Shown one piece after another: positions 56,394-64,000 of a stretch of 64,000 nt of DNA. The stretch is taken from contig NZ_CP117411.1 of the NCBI RefSeq assembly GCF_028607085.1, positions 1,302,001 through 1,366,000 of the forward strand. The letters run 5' to 3'. The notes beneath the pieces are model-generated. The model worked only from the letters and a program-made list of their open reading frames with translations, made no database searches and had not been told where the DNA came from. The number at the start of each line of letters is the position of its first letter. Position 1 is the first letter of the stretch. Both the position numbers and the translations under genes were made by a program. This DNA comes from Sphingomonas naphthae (GTDB lineage Bacteria > Pseudomonadota > Alphaproteobacteria > Sphingomonadales > Sphingomonadaceae).

Positions 56394-57635
56394 TCAGCCG
56401 ACCTGCGCCGTCGCCGATACCAGCGTCGCCTTGTTGATGGTGAACGAGATGAGGCGTTTGTCGTCGTTATTGATCTCCGCCGCGGGCGACCACACGTCCG
56501 CCGCGATGGTGACGATGGTTGCGGCCTTGATGGAGATCTGGTTGAGCCCCGGTTGCAGATCGAACTCGTGAATCTTGCCATCGCTCGTGAAAGCGGCGTG
56601 GAGTTCCGTGGGCCGGTAATTCCAGACGTCGAATGTCATGGTATCGCCCTCATCGAAGGCGCTGATCTTGAGCACACTCGAGCCCAATGATGTCCAGCCC
56701 GATTCCGCGATGTCCCAGCCGTACAATGGCTGGACGCCGTCCAGCGTGAACTGCTGCGAATATGTGGTCTTCGTGCCGATGAAGATAGGGTCTGAGCCGA
56801 TCGCGCTTTCTTCGATGAACTCGCAGTTGAAGCCTGCACGGTTGGCCATTTCAGCGAGAAAGGCGCGGGACCAGCCACTCTCGAACCAGCCGAACTGGTG
56901 AATGCAATAGACCGACAGCGGATCGAGGCGGATGCCCCACGCCGGCCACCAAATATCCTGAATCGGCTCGCCGGTCAGCATCAGCTTACCGTTCGGCGCC
57001 AGCACGCGGCCCATTTGTTCGATGATGCGCCATGGGCGGACGGCATGATGCAGGCATTCGTAGAAGAAGACAGCCTCGAACGCTTCGCTGCCGATCCGCT
57101 CTTCGGTGATCTCATCGAAGCCCGAATGGATGACGTTTACGCCATAGCCATGCCGGCTACAGCGGTCCTTTACGAGATTGATGAAATCCTGATTGATGTC
57201 GACCGAGGTGACCGATGCGCCCAGGAAGGACAGGATTTCAGTCGACAGGCCCCAGCCGCAGCCCATGTCGAGAATCCGGGGCGACGGCGGCAGTCCGGCC
57301 CGGATGATCGTCGACGATATCGTCGACATGTGGCGCGCCATCTGGACGACATCGGTCGACGCATAGGGATTGGCGGCCGAGAAATGCGTCCGATAGTCGA
57401 ACGAGGTATGCTCATTGGCGGACTGATCCAGGCCACGATTGGAAATCGCCTTGTAGACCCGGATCTGATAGTCGACATATTCTTCCGAGAATGGATCGAT
57501 CGTTGGATCCAACGGAAGTATATCATTCAGATCAAGGCTCTCGAACTCGAGATTGAGCTTGCTGGCATCACCACCCAATTTGTCGACAGCGTCAACCAAG
57601 TCGCCGATATTGGCCAGGCTGAGGGGTTTCTTCAT
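56394..57635 (-). CDS. SAM-dependent methyltransferase with C-terminal extension
   Basis: A 413-residue class I methyltransferase. The SAM-binding glycine motif is ILDMGCGWGLSTEIL (about 119-133), then SVDINQDFINLV and FYECLHHAVRPWRIIEQMGRV. Residues 1-100 form a non-catalytic helical lead, and the last about 110 residues look beta-rich and have no obvious motif. Its place directly after the double glycosyltransferase (40 bp) suggests methylation of a sugar or glycan chain end; the acceptor is unknown. Confidence 0.82.
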   Translation of the reverse strand: MKKPLSLANIGDLVDAVDKLGGDASKLNLEFESLDLNDILPLDPTIDPFSEEYVDYQIRVYKAISNRGLDQSANEHTSFDYRTHFSAANPYASTDVVQMARHMSTISSTIIRAGLPPSPRILDMGCGWGLSTEILSFLGASVTSVDINQDFINLVKDRCSRHGYGVNVIHSGFDEITEERIGSEAFEAVFFYECLHHAVRPWRIIEQMGRVLAPNGKLMLTGEPIQDIWWPAWGIRLDPLSVYCIHQFGWFESGWSRAFLAEMANRAGFNCEFIEESAIGSDPIFIGTKTTYSQQFTLDGVQPLYGWDIAESGWTSLGSSVLKISAFDEGDTMTFDVWNYRPTELHAAFTSDGKIHEFDLQPGLNQISIKAATIVTIAADVWSPAAEINNDDKRLISFTINKATLVSATAQVG

Positions 57636-57675
57636 TATATGATCCGTACCTGAATAGAGCTTGGCTGGAGCCGGG

Positions 57676-60252
57676 CTAGGCGCTGAGAAGATACCGATCC
57701 ATCTGGATCAACTGCCTCGCTTCCTCGAACACGCGCGCCGGGCTGATCTCCATGCACCAATGATCCCGCGGGCAGGCCGACAGCTTCGTGAGGTAGCAGG
57801 GCGAGCATCCGACAGAGCCTTTCAGCGTGACGACATGGCGGCCATTGGGGCGCCAGCTTTCGACATGCGACTGGCCGGAGAAAAGGCAGAGAGTGGAAAT
57901 GCCGAGGGCTGCGGCCAGGTGGGTCGTGCCCGTATCGTTGCCGATATACAGGTCAAGCCCCGCCAATACGGGTGCCAGATCCGTCAACGGCAGGTTGCCC
58001 GCGAAATTGCGGACCTTGTCCGCCGCCAGCGGCGCCGCGATCGTGGCGGCATCCTCGACGTCGCGTTTCCCGCCTACGATCACGATCCGGCAGTCGAGAT
58101 TCTCGACGAACCGTTGGGCAAGGGCCGCGAACCGTTCCGCGCCCCAGGCCTTGATCGGATTGCCGGCGCCGGGGGCCAGGCCGATCGTTGGCCGCCCGTC
58201 GAACAGGCGCCGCGCCGGGCGTTGGCCGAGCAGCATCGCGCGGGCGCCACCTTCCGGCGGGGCATAGGTCCACGCCATCGCCGAGGCGAGCGCCATGACC
58301 CGCGCACCCACCTGCGCGCGCATGCTGGTTTCCGGCACCTCCGGGAGCGACAGGTCGAGATCGACACCACCGCCCGTGTAGCCGACCCGCCTGTTGGCAT
58401 CGACGTAATTGAGCAGGAAGCGTGTGTCTTCATAATAGCGGAAATCGGCGGCGATGTCGTAGCTGCCGAGCGGGCACGCCCGGAACTTCGCGAGGCCCTC
58501 CTTGTGCAGGGCATCCTTGTCGTAATCCGCGCCCGCCTCCGGCAGGAAGTCGCACGGGACGATTTCGTCGAACAGGCCGCAGCTTTGCGCCAGATCCTTG
58601 TTCCAGGGGCCGCACACCAGCGTGATCCGCGCTTCCGGCCAAGTCGTGCGGACGTGCCGGAACGCTTCGAGGCTGATCAGGAAATCGCCGATATGATCGA
58701 GCTTGAGAAGCAGGATGTTCAACTGGCCTGACGTCTCGACATGGGCGCTGTAGCGCTTGATCGGAACGCCGATGGGCAACACGGCGGGAATGGTCCACGG
58801 GAGCGGTGGGCTGGGCAGCAGATCGTCTTCGTTCGCCGCCGCGGGGCTTTCCGGCAGGCTGGTATCGGCTGTGGCCGCGGCCGATTTCTCGACGCCTTCC
58901 AGTTCGATACCCAGTCCGTCGAATGTCTTGCTGATGGCGTTCGACAGCGACACCAGATCCTCGGCGACCGGATAGCCCGGCAGGGTGGCGATGGCAGTGT
59001 AGAGATCGCCCAGACCGGCCGGCATCGCCGGTTCATCCAGCACCGGGAGGGTTTCGATCGCGTCGAGCGCCAGTGCGGCCGTCGCCTCCCAACTGAACCG
59101 CTTGGCCTGCTCGGCCGAATGTTCGCGAAGCGATTGCTGGAAGTCGGGTTCCTCCATCACGCGCCGGAGCAGCGCCGCGATAGACTGATCGTCATAAGGA
59201 TCGAACAGCGCGTCCTCGCGGCCGATGACCTCCGGAATGCTCGTCGCGTTGGACCCGATCACCGGCGCGCCACAGCACATCGCCTCCAGCGCCGGCAGGC
59301 CGAAGCCTTCATGAAACGGTGGAAAGGCGAAGAGGTCGCATTCGGAATAGAGAGCGATCAGTTCGTCATCGTTGACCCGCCCCGCATAGACCAGTTCGTC
59401 CGGCCCCAGTCCGTAGTCGTCCGCGATGCCGCGCACGCGGATCTGATCCTCAAGCGAGATCGCCGATACGAAGACCAGCTGGTAGGGCGCGCGCACCTCC
59501 GGGGGGATTTGCCCGAACGCCCGAACCAGGCCTTCGAAATTCTTGCGCGGTTCGAACGCGCTGGTGTGCATGATGAAGCGGCGCGTGATGTTGAGCCGAC
59601 GCAGCATGTCGGCATTGCCATCCTGGCCGGCGCGGCTCGTGAAGAGCGACGAGGCGGCAGACATGATCGTCCGCGCGCGTGCCGGATCGTATCCCACGAA
59701 GTCGCACGCCTCGCGGCGCGCGGAATCGGAGATCGCCAGCAGCATATCGGCATTCTTGAGGGATTCGACCTTGGAATAATACCAGTCGCTGCTGACCTTG
59801 TTGGGCAGATATTTGGCGGGGTCCGAAAACGGAATGAGATCGTACAATACGCACGCCACCTGCGTGCGGGACCGGCGGCGCGGAATCGCCGTGACGCCGC
59901 CGTCGATCGCGCCCTCGAACAGGCTGGTGACCAGCACCACGTCCGGATCGATGCGATCGATGAGCCACTGGCGCTCGGCCTCGGCGGCGGCCTTACGCCA
60001 GGCATTGGCCGGAACCAGCCCCTCGACATTGCCGGAGATGTGGAACGTATAGATCCGCTCGCGCGGCATCATGGCGGAGAAAGTATCCACCAGGTCGGCC
60101 AGGGCTTCCTCGAACACGCCGTTCAGCAGGATGGAAATCTCGTGATGTCGTGGCGTCCTGGCGATCGCAGTCGCCAGGGCCAGGGCATAGCGCCCGATGC
60201 CACGATGTCGGCTGCCCGTTTGAGCGCCTTGAATGTCGATGAGGATCCGCAT
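57676..60252 (-). CDS. Two-domain glycosyltransferase: GT4-like plus GT9-like
   Basis: An 858-residue fusion. Residues 1-410 are a retaining GT4-type transferase (GT-B), with IDIQGAQTGSRHRGIGRYAL, TSAFEPRKNFEGLVRAF and the E315-x7-E323 nucleotide-sugar motif HEGFGLPALEAMCCGAPVI. Residues 410-510 are a low-complexity Pro/Ala linker. Residues 511-858 are a GT9 (heptosyltransferase-like) domain with LNILLLKLDHIGDFLISLEA, GLAPGAGNPIKAWGAERFA and YIGNDTGTTHLAAALG. No frameshift separates the parts. It may add two sugars in sequence; the donors are not predictable. It begins 11 bp after the DUF4214-like gene. Confidence 0.9.
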   Translation of the reverse strand: MRILIDIQGAQTGSRHRGIGRYALALATAIARTPRHHEISILLNGVFEEALADLVDTFSAMMPRERIYTFHISGNVEGLVPANAWRKAAAEAERQWLIDRIDPDVVLVTSLFEGAIDGGVTAIPRRRSRTQVACVLYDLIPFSDPAKYLPNKVSSDWYYSKVESLKNADMLLAISDSARREACDFVGYDPARARTIMSAASSLFTSRAGQDGNADMLRRLNITRRFIMHTSAFEPRKNFEGLVRAFGQIPPEVRAPYQLVFVSAISLEDQIRVRGIADDYGLGPDELVYAGRVNDDELIALYSECDLFAFPPFHEGFGLPALEAMCCGAPVIGSNATSIPEVIGREDALFDPYDDQSIAALLRRVMEEPDFQQSLREHSAEQAKRFSWEATAALALDAIETLPVLDEPAMPAGLGDLYTAIATLPGYPVAEDLVSLSNAISKTFDGLGIELEGVEKSAAATADTSLPESPAAANEDDLLPSPPLPWTIPAVLPIGVPIKRYSAHVETSGQLNILLLKLDHIGDFLISLEAFRHVRTTWPEARITLVCGPWNKDLAQSCGLFDEIVPCDFLPEAGADYDKDALHKEGLAKFRACPLGSYDIAADFRYYEDTRFLLNYVDANRRVGYTGGGVDLDLSLPEVPETSMRAQVGARVMALASAMAWTYAPPEGGARAMLLGQRPARRLFDGRPTIGLAPGAGNPIKAWGAERFAALAQRFVENLDCRIVIVGGKRDVEDAATIAAPLAADKVRNFAGNLPLTDLAPVLAGLDLYIGNDTGTTHLAAALGISTLCLFSGQSHVESWRPNGRHVVTLKGSVGCSPCYLTKLSACPRDHWCMEISPARVFEEARQLIQMDRYLLSA

Positions 60253-60263
60253 GGAAATACCGT

Positions 60264-61181
60264 TCAGACGAGGTTTTCGTAAATGGCCAAAGCCATCGCG
60301 TCGGAAAGCGCGGGACGTCCGCGATAGACGTCGGAGGCAGCCTCCGCGACCGTCGCGACTTCACCCGCCACACCACGGATATCGCGATGGCGGAGCGCCG
60401 AAATGAAGTCGCGACCGGCTTCGCCATAGAGTTGCAGGATGCTGCGCTCGATGAACGGCGATGTCATCAGGATCGCCAGCGGCGAATACCAGACGATCGC
60501 CTCGCCGCCCGGCCGGTTTTTCCGTATGATCACGCCTTCAGCCGATTGAAGCAGATCGGCGAACACCGCGCGCCGGTTGGCGGTGCCGGATTGCAGGGCG
60601 CGCAGATGATGCGACAGCCCCCCCTCGTCGGCCTCGCGATTGAGCAGGGCCATGTAGCTCAATTTGATGAAATCGCTGTTGATGTCAGCTTCATCGAAGT
60701 CGTCGGAAATTCTGATCGTGCGGCCCTTGTCCGCCGCTTCGGAGGATTGGCCGATTGATTCGATGACGTCGACCGGGCTGTTTCCGGCGGCCAGGCCCAA
60801 CTCATAATGGGCCTGGCCACCGGGATCTGGCGCACGCCAGAAGCCTTCCCAATAGGCAAAGTCCACCACGTTGCGGCAATCGGCCAGATCGGCCGGGCTT
60901 ACGACATGCTCGATCCCGACATCGCGAGACAATTGCGCCCGCGAAAAGACGTCGAGAATATTATACCAGTCACTGGGAGCGAGGTTCTCGTGAGGCAGGA
61001 CAGCGCCTTTGTTGAGTTCCTTGAGGATGGAGACCCCGAACTCCTCGGAATCGAGAACGGTGAAAACAGCTTCCAGTATCGACATGCCGATAAAGCGATC
61101 GAGAACCCCAAGCGATTCACCTCGCCGCCCCAGAATCAGGCAATATATTGCCTCGATTTCCTCCAACGTCCTCAACAACAT
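60264..61181 (-). CDS. Protein with DUF4214-like repeats
   Basis: A 305-residue protein of unknown function with three repeat-like segments: about 8-48 (IYCLILGRR...LDSEEF), 106-148 (AYWEGFWRAPDPGGQAHYEL...QSSEA) and 170-215 (YMALLNREADEGGLSHHLRALQSG...LQSAEG). The last is close to the DUF4214 pattern known from exported or surface proteins. The final 90 residues are helical and distinct. There is no signal peptide. ATG 61181 is preferred over TTG 61214. It is the first gene of the leftward glycan operon and is divergent from an FkbM gene with a similar N-terminal unit. Confidence 0.75.
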   Translation of the reverse strand: MLLRTLEEIEAIYCLILGRRGESLGVLDRFIGMSILEAVFTVLDSEEFGVSILKELNKGAVLPHENLAPSDWYNILDVFSRAQLSRDVGIEHVVSPADLADCRNVVDFAYWEGFWRAPDPGGQAHYELGLAAGNSPVDVIESIGQSSEAADKGRTIRISDDFDEADINSDFIKLSYMALLNREADEGGLSHHLRALQSGTANRRAVFADLLQSAEGVIIRKNRPGGEAIVWYSPLAILMTSPFIERSILQLYGEAGRDFISALRHRDIRGVAGEVATVAEAASDVYRGRPALSDAMALAIYENLV

Positions 61182-61687
61182 GAAAGCGCGCCCCCGAGTA
61201 TTTTTAAAATTCAATCAAAACGGATGTATTAAGCGTAAATAGCGGCCTGCCCCTGTTTTCTCAGCGCCGACGGGCTGAGGATACGCTTTTTTGCACATGC
61301 GAAAAGCATCGTATCAGGTTGGCTGGACCCCTGTCGATGGGTTGATTCCATCGCTGGCGGACGGTGAGCAAAGAAATGTCTTTTCGCGCTCCGCCAGTGT
61401 GATCAAATTTCGAGAACGCTCGATACCGGCGGCAGCGAGCGGGGTGATGAGCCGTTCAACTCGAGATCGTGGCTAGCAAGCATCGGGTTGAGCGTGTAGC
61501 CTCCTGGCTGCTGTCGCATCATGCCGACATGTCGGGGGTTTGTGCTGAAAATGCAGTAAGGCGATTGCCAGCGAGGGAAGCCTGCTCGAGCTTCGTGGCG
61601 GTGCAGTTATGCCTATGCCGGCCGATCTATTGCCGTACAAAACTGGGACTGAACTTCTGAAGGCCAAGTGCGGAGGAAAGAGGGAAC
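61182..61687. other. AT-richer divergent intergenic region
   Basis: About 500 bp between two divergent glycan genes. It is visibly poorer in GC than its surroundings, notably 61195-61245 with TTTTTAAAATTCAATCAAAA. Short open frames here have no support. It probably carries the promoters of both operons; I could not identify clear -35/-10 pairs. Confidence 0.5.
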
Positions 61688-62869
61688 GTGCAAAGAGAAG
61701 ACGTTGCATCGGCATATAGAGCAATTCTTGGCCGGGATCCGCAGGACGAGGCTGTCATTGACTGGCATATCGGCGAGCAAGGTACTCTCGAACGGCTTAT
61801 CGATTTTCTCCTGGGGTCCGAAGAGTTTCGCGTTTCGGGCAGAGTGAAGCAGGCCGTGTCGCCCGCGTTGGCGTTCGAGGCCGTATATGGGCGCGCGCCG
61901 GACGAAGCCGAAACTGTCCGCATGACGGAATATGTGGCATCGCTTCTCGGGCTGAACGACGACGGCGCGCTCACGCTGAGCGGGCAGGAGATGTTGCGCG
62001 CGGCGGTCACCGCTTTCCCCCGCGATAGCCATCCGACGTCGATTTCGGCGCGCTTCGTCGATCGGCACCTGCTGAGGGCGGCCATTACGGGAAGTGCCGG
62101 CAGACTGGTGCTGGATCGTCTCGATTGGTCCGTGGCCAGCACGATCATCGCGACGGGCGAATATGAGCGCCATCTCGGTCGGTTCATTCGGCACGTCGTG
62201 AAGCCGGGCATGACTTGCGTGGATATCGGTGCGAACGTCGGATTCCACACCATGGTGATGTCGGGTCTGGTCGGCGACTCCGGGCGGGTCTACGCGATCG
62301 AGCCGAATTCCGAAAACTGTCGCATGCTGATGCTGAGCATCGAAGAAAACGATAGTCCGAACATCACCGTCATTCCGGTAGCGCTTTCCAACGAGCTCGG
62401 CGCCGTCGCGTTTTCGCCGGCGGTCGGCAGCAATGGCAGTTTCATGTATACGATGAGCAGCCCGCTCCATCATCCAAACTGCATCGTCGTGCCTACGGTT
62501 CGCCTGGATACGATCCTGTCGCCTGACCGCCTCGACTTCATCAAGATCGATGTTGAAGGTGCCGAAGCGCTTGCCCTGAAGGGGGCGGAATCGCTGATCG
62601 AGCGGCATCGCCCCATCATCACCAGCGAGTTTTCAGCAGCGATGCTCGAGGGGCTGTCGGGCGTTTCGGGCGAAGCGTATATCGGCGGCATGATGGCCCG
62701 CGGCTACAGGGCATATACTCTGGGCGGGTCGGGCCCTTACATGGAAATCGGGGATCCCCAGACGTTCATGGCTAGCTGGCCGGATCGATACAGGATCGAA
62801 GACCTCGCTTTCGTTCCCAACGAAAACCCGTTCGATTTCGAGGCTTTCGTTGGCGAGGCTCGGTCATAA
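61688..62869 (+). CDS. FkbM family methyltransferase with N-terminal DUF4214-like segments
   Basis: A 393-residue protein starting at GTG 61688, with GAGGGAA upstream. Residues about 5-50 (YRAILGRDPQDEAVIDWHIG...LLGSEEFR) and a weaker unit at about 60-110 resemble the repeats of the divergent neighbour. The FkbM methyltransferase core (about 165-350) has the SAM motif CVDIGANVGFHTMVM, AIEPNSENCRML and the characteristic FIKIDVEGAEALALKGA. It probably O-methylates a sugar. It is followed by a strong terminator, so it is a single-gene unit here. Confidence 0.88.
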   Translation: MQREDVASAYRAILGRDPQDEAVIDWHIGEQGTLERLIDFLLGSEEFRVSGRVKQAVSPALAFEAVYGRAPDEAETVRMTEYVASLLGLNDDGALTLSGQEMLRAAVTAFPRDSHPTSISARFVDRHLLRAAITGSAGRLVLDRLDWSVASTIIATGEYERHLGRFIRHVVKPGMTCVDIGANVGFHTMVMSGLVGDSGRVYAIEPNSENCRMLMLSIEENDSPNITVIPVALSNELGAVAFSPAVGSNGSFMYTMSSPLHHPNCIVVPTVRLDTILSPDRLDFIKIDVEGAEALALKGAESLIERHRPIITSEFSAAMLEGLSGVSGEAYIGGMMARGYRAYTLGGSGPYMEIGDPQTFMASWPDRYRIEDLAFVPNENPFDFEAFVGEARS

Positions 62870-62892
62870 GCATCCGAAGGCCGGATCGATCG

Positions 62893-62931
62893 ACAGGCGG
62901 CTGGAGCACCCGTCCAGCCGCCTGTTTTCTT
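62893..62931 (+). terminator. Rho-independent terminator after the FkbM gene
   Basis: A perfect 13-bp stem (ACAGGCGGCTGGA at 62893-62905 with TCCAGCCGCCTGT at 62913-62925, seven-base loop) followed by TTTTCTTCG, 24 bases past the stop codon. Confidence 0.9.
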
Positions 62932-62937
62932 CGTTGC

Positions 62938-64000
62938 TCAGCTCAGCAGGGACAATTCCGCCGATTGTCGGGTGGTGCCATCTACGGGCTTGATCTTCCG
63001 CGCCGGAACGCCGGCGTATAGCCAGCCCGGCTCGACGTCGCCGATGACGACACTTCCAACGCCGATCACCGCGTTGGCGCCAATCCGCGCAGGCCCGATG
63101 ACGGTCGCTCCGCTGGATATCCACGCGCCATCCTCGATCACGATATCGCGCCCGTTCGTCGGAACCGCCAGCTGGCGATCGAGCCCATGGACCGACATGT
63201 CGTGCGTACCGGTCAATATCCGGACATCATGGCCGAAGAATGCATAAGCGCCGACCGAGACCGATCCCGACACCAGATTGAACAGCGTGTTCACCAGATT
63301 GCAGCCGGGACCGAGCGTCAACCGTGCTGGATCGCCGAAGATGCGGGGCGTGGTCAGCAGACGTTCGGTAATGATTGGCATCAATCGGTCGGCCAGTGCG
63401 GGAAGGGCGTCATCACCGATCGCAATCGATTTCGAGGCGTGCGGATGCTGTTGCTGCATCGCGACCTCGGCCCGTCGCGCCGGCCCGGCTTCCACCCGGA
63501 AGTCGCCCAGAAAGATATCGGGCCGTTGGGGATTGTTCGCCTTGTCGAGCGGCGTCGGGAAAATTTCGAGGCTTTCGATCAGATCGTATCGGCTGCGTGC
63601 TGCGAAGGTAACTTCGATCACGCCCGCGATAGGCACGCCCTCAACGATTCCCAGCGGGGCGAAATTGTTGGCGTGGATATGGACGACGCCGTGGCTCGCA
63701 GCCAGCGCCTCGAACACGCGCAAGGCGCGCTCCCGGAAATCGGCATGGATCAGATTATCGAGCCAGTGAAATTCGCATACGATCTGGCGGAAGCGTCCCA
63801 GGAAATGTTCCGGCAAACGATCGAGAATATTCCACTCCGCACCCTCAATATCGATCTTGAGAATGATCTCGGTGCTTTCGGCATGGCCATTATCGTGGAG
63901 GATTTCCTCAAGGCCTTTGAGGTCATCGGACCAATCCGGATCGTCGGAGATGCCAAATTTGTGAAAAGTGAAATTGGGGTGACTGAGGGGCGGCCCTGCA
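62938..64000 (-). CDS. FkbM-type methyltransferase fused to a hexapeptide acyltransferase (5' end beyond window)
   Basis: The open frame runs off the right edge; about 353 C-terminal residues are visible. The first about 168 are the latter half of an FkbM methyltransferase, with EIILKIDIEGAEWNILDRL matching the KIDVEGAE signature, and VVHIHANNF. From about residue 215 comes a left-handed beta-helix acyltransferase: GPGCNLVNTLFNLVSGSVSV, GHDVRILTGTHDM with the probable catalytic His, IVIEDGAWISSGATVIG and a C-terminal LYAGVPARKIK. The link is a single uninterrupted frame. A two-function glycan-decorating enzyme (methyl plus acetyl) is inferred. Confidence 0.85.
   Translation of the reverse strand, partial: AGPPLSHPNFTFHKFGISDDPDWSDDLKGLEEILHDNGHAESTEIILKIDIEGAEWNILDRLPEHFLGRFRQIVCEFHWLDNLIHADFRERALRVFEALAASHGVVHIHANNFAPLGIVEGVPIAGVIEVTFAARSRYDLIESLEIFPTPLDKANNPQRPDIFLGDFRVEAGPARRAEVAMQQQHPHASKSIAIGDDALPALADRLMPIITERLLTTPRIFGDPARLTLGPGCNLVNTLFNLVSGSVSVGAYAFFGHDVRILTGTHDMSVHGLDRQLAVPTNGRDIVIEDGAWISSGATVIGPARIGANAVIGVGSVVIGDVEPGWLYAGVPARKIKPVDGTTRQSAELSLLS

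Noticed and set aside
61258-61292. CTCAGC...GCTGAG stem followed by a T-run
   Set aside because: It looks like a terminator on the plus strand, but no plus-strand gene lies upstream of it, and the stem is short and imperfect.
61291-61476. Short plus-strand frame in the 506-bp glycan spacer
   Set aside because: No ribosome site, no recognisable composition or homology pattern, and it overlaps a region expected to hold promoters.

Overview
The window is GC-rich chromosomal DNA whose coding strand is densely packed on both strands. Gene order and protein character point to an alphaproteobacterium of the order Sphingomonadales, most likely a Sphingomonas-like organism. This rests on a class II (CP4-like) AroA, a TIGR02300/FYDLN-type zinc-ribbon protein, AddAB instead of RecBCD, a DivL-type pseudokinase, a class I short aldolase, and several families of intergenic palindromes. 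The genus is inference. No insertion sequence, prophage, CRISPR array or rRNA operon was found; there is one tRNA (Ala, GGC anticodon).

Layout. 0-2.6 kb: aroA and cmk (minus), with a FYDLN zinc-ribbon gene divergent from aroA, then tRNA-Ala. 2.9-9.5 kb: a small Rieske protein and a LysR regulator divergent from malate synthase G (glcB), a gamma-carbonic-anhydrase-like protein, and the NADP malic enzyme maeB. 9.5-15.9 kb (minus): a large orphan hybrid histidine kinase and a tightly overlapping set (degenerate UDG-like protein, soluble lytic transglycosylase, moaB). 16-21 kb: ETF-ubiquinone oxidoreductase, a TPR protein, ispE and N-formylglutamate amidohydrolase. 21-28 kb: zapA with a small partner (minus), then a central-carbon cluster tkt-gap-MOSC-pgk-VOC-fba. 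28-34 kb: an ABM-domain protein, a membrane-anchored serine hydrolase, a VOC protein, a flavin reductase, rnr and thiE. 34-37.5 kb (minus): rfbA, rfbB and the ribosomal operon rpsF-rpsR-rplI. 37.8-49 kb: a long co-directional series divL-like, tsaE, amgK, murU, addB, addA, trxA, mostly with overlapping stop/start codons. 49-52 kb: a PhoR-like kinase and a KdsD-like isomerase. 52-64 kb: a glycan locus.

The glycan locus (51.98-64 kb) has two parallel GDP-deoxysugar branches: gmd+fcl for GDP-L-fucose, and a second gmd with an Rmd-like reductase, probably for GDP-D-rhamnose. It also holds a SAM methyltransferase with a C-terminal extension, an 858-residue fusion of a GT4-type and a GT9-type glycosyltransferase, a protein made largely of DUF4214-like repeats, a divergent FkbM methyltransferase carrying the same kind of repeat at its N-terminus, and, at the right edge, a 5'-truncated ORF joining an FkbM-type methyltransferase to a hexapeptide acyltransferase. 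The right-hand part looks less GC-rich and has longer spacers, as expected for an accessory surface-glycan locus.

Most notable: (i) the DivL-like kinase has Tyr where the phospho-accepting His should be; (ii) the glycan locus shows repeated unusual fusions and a shared DUF4214-like module; (iii) the UDG-family protein has no cysteines and has lost the expected active-site motifs; (iv) three families of long intergenic palindromes recur; (v) several genes appear to start at TTG.
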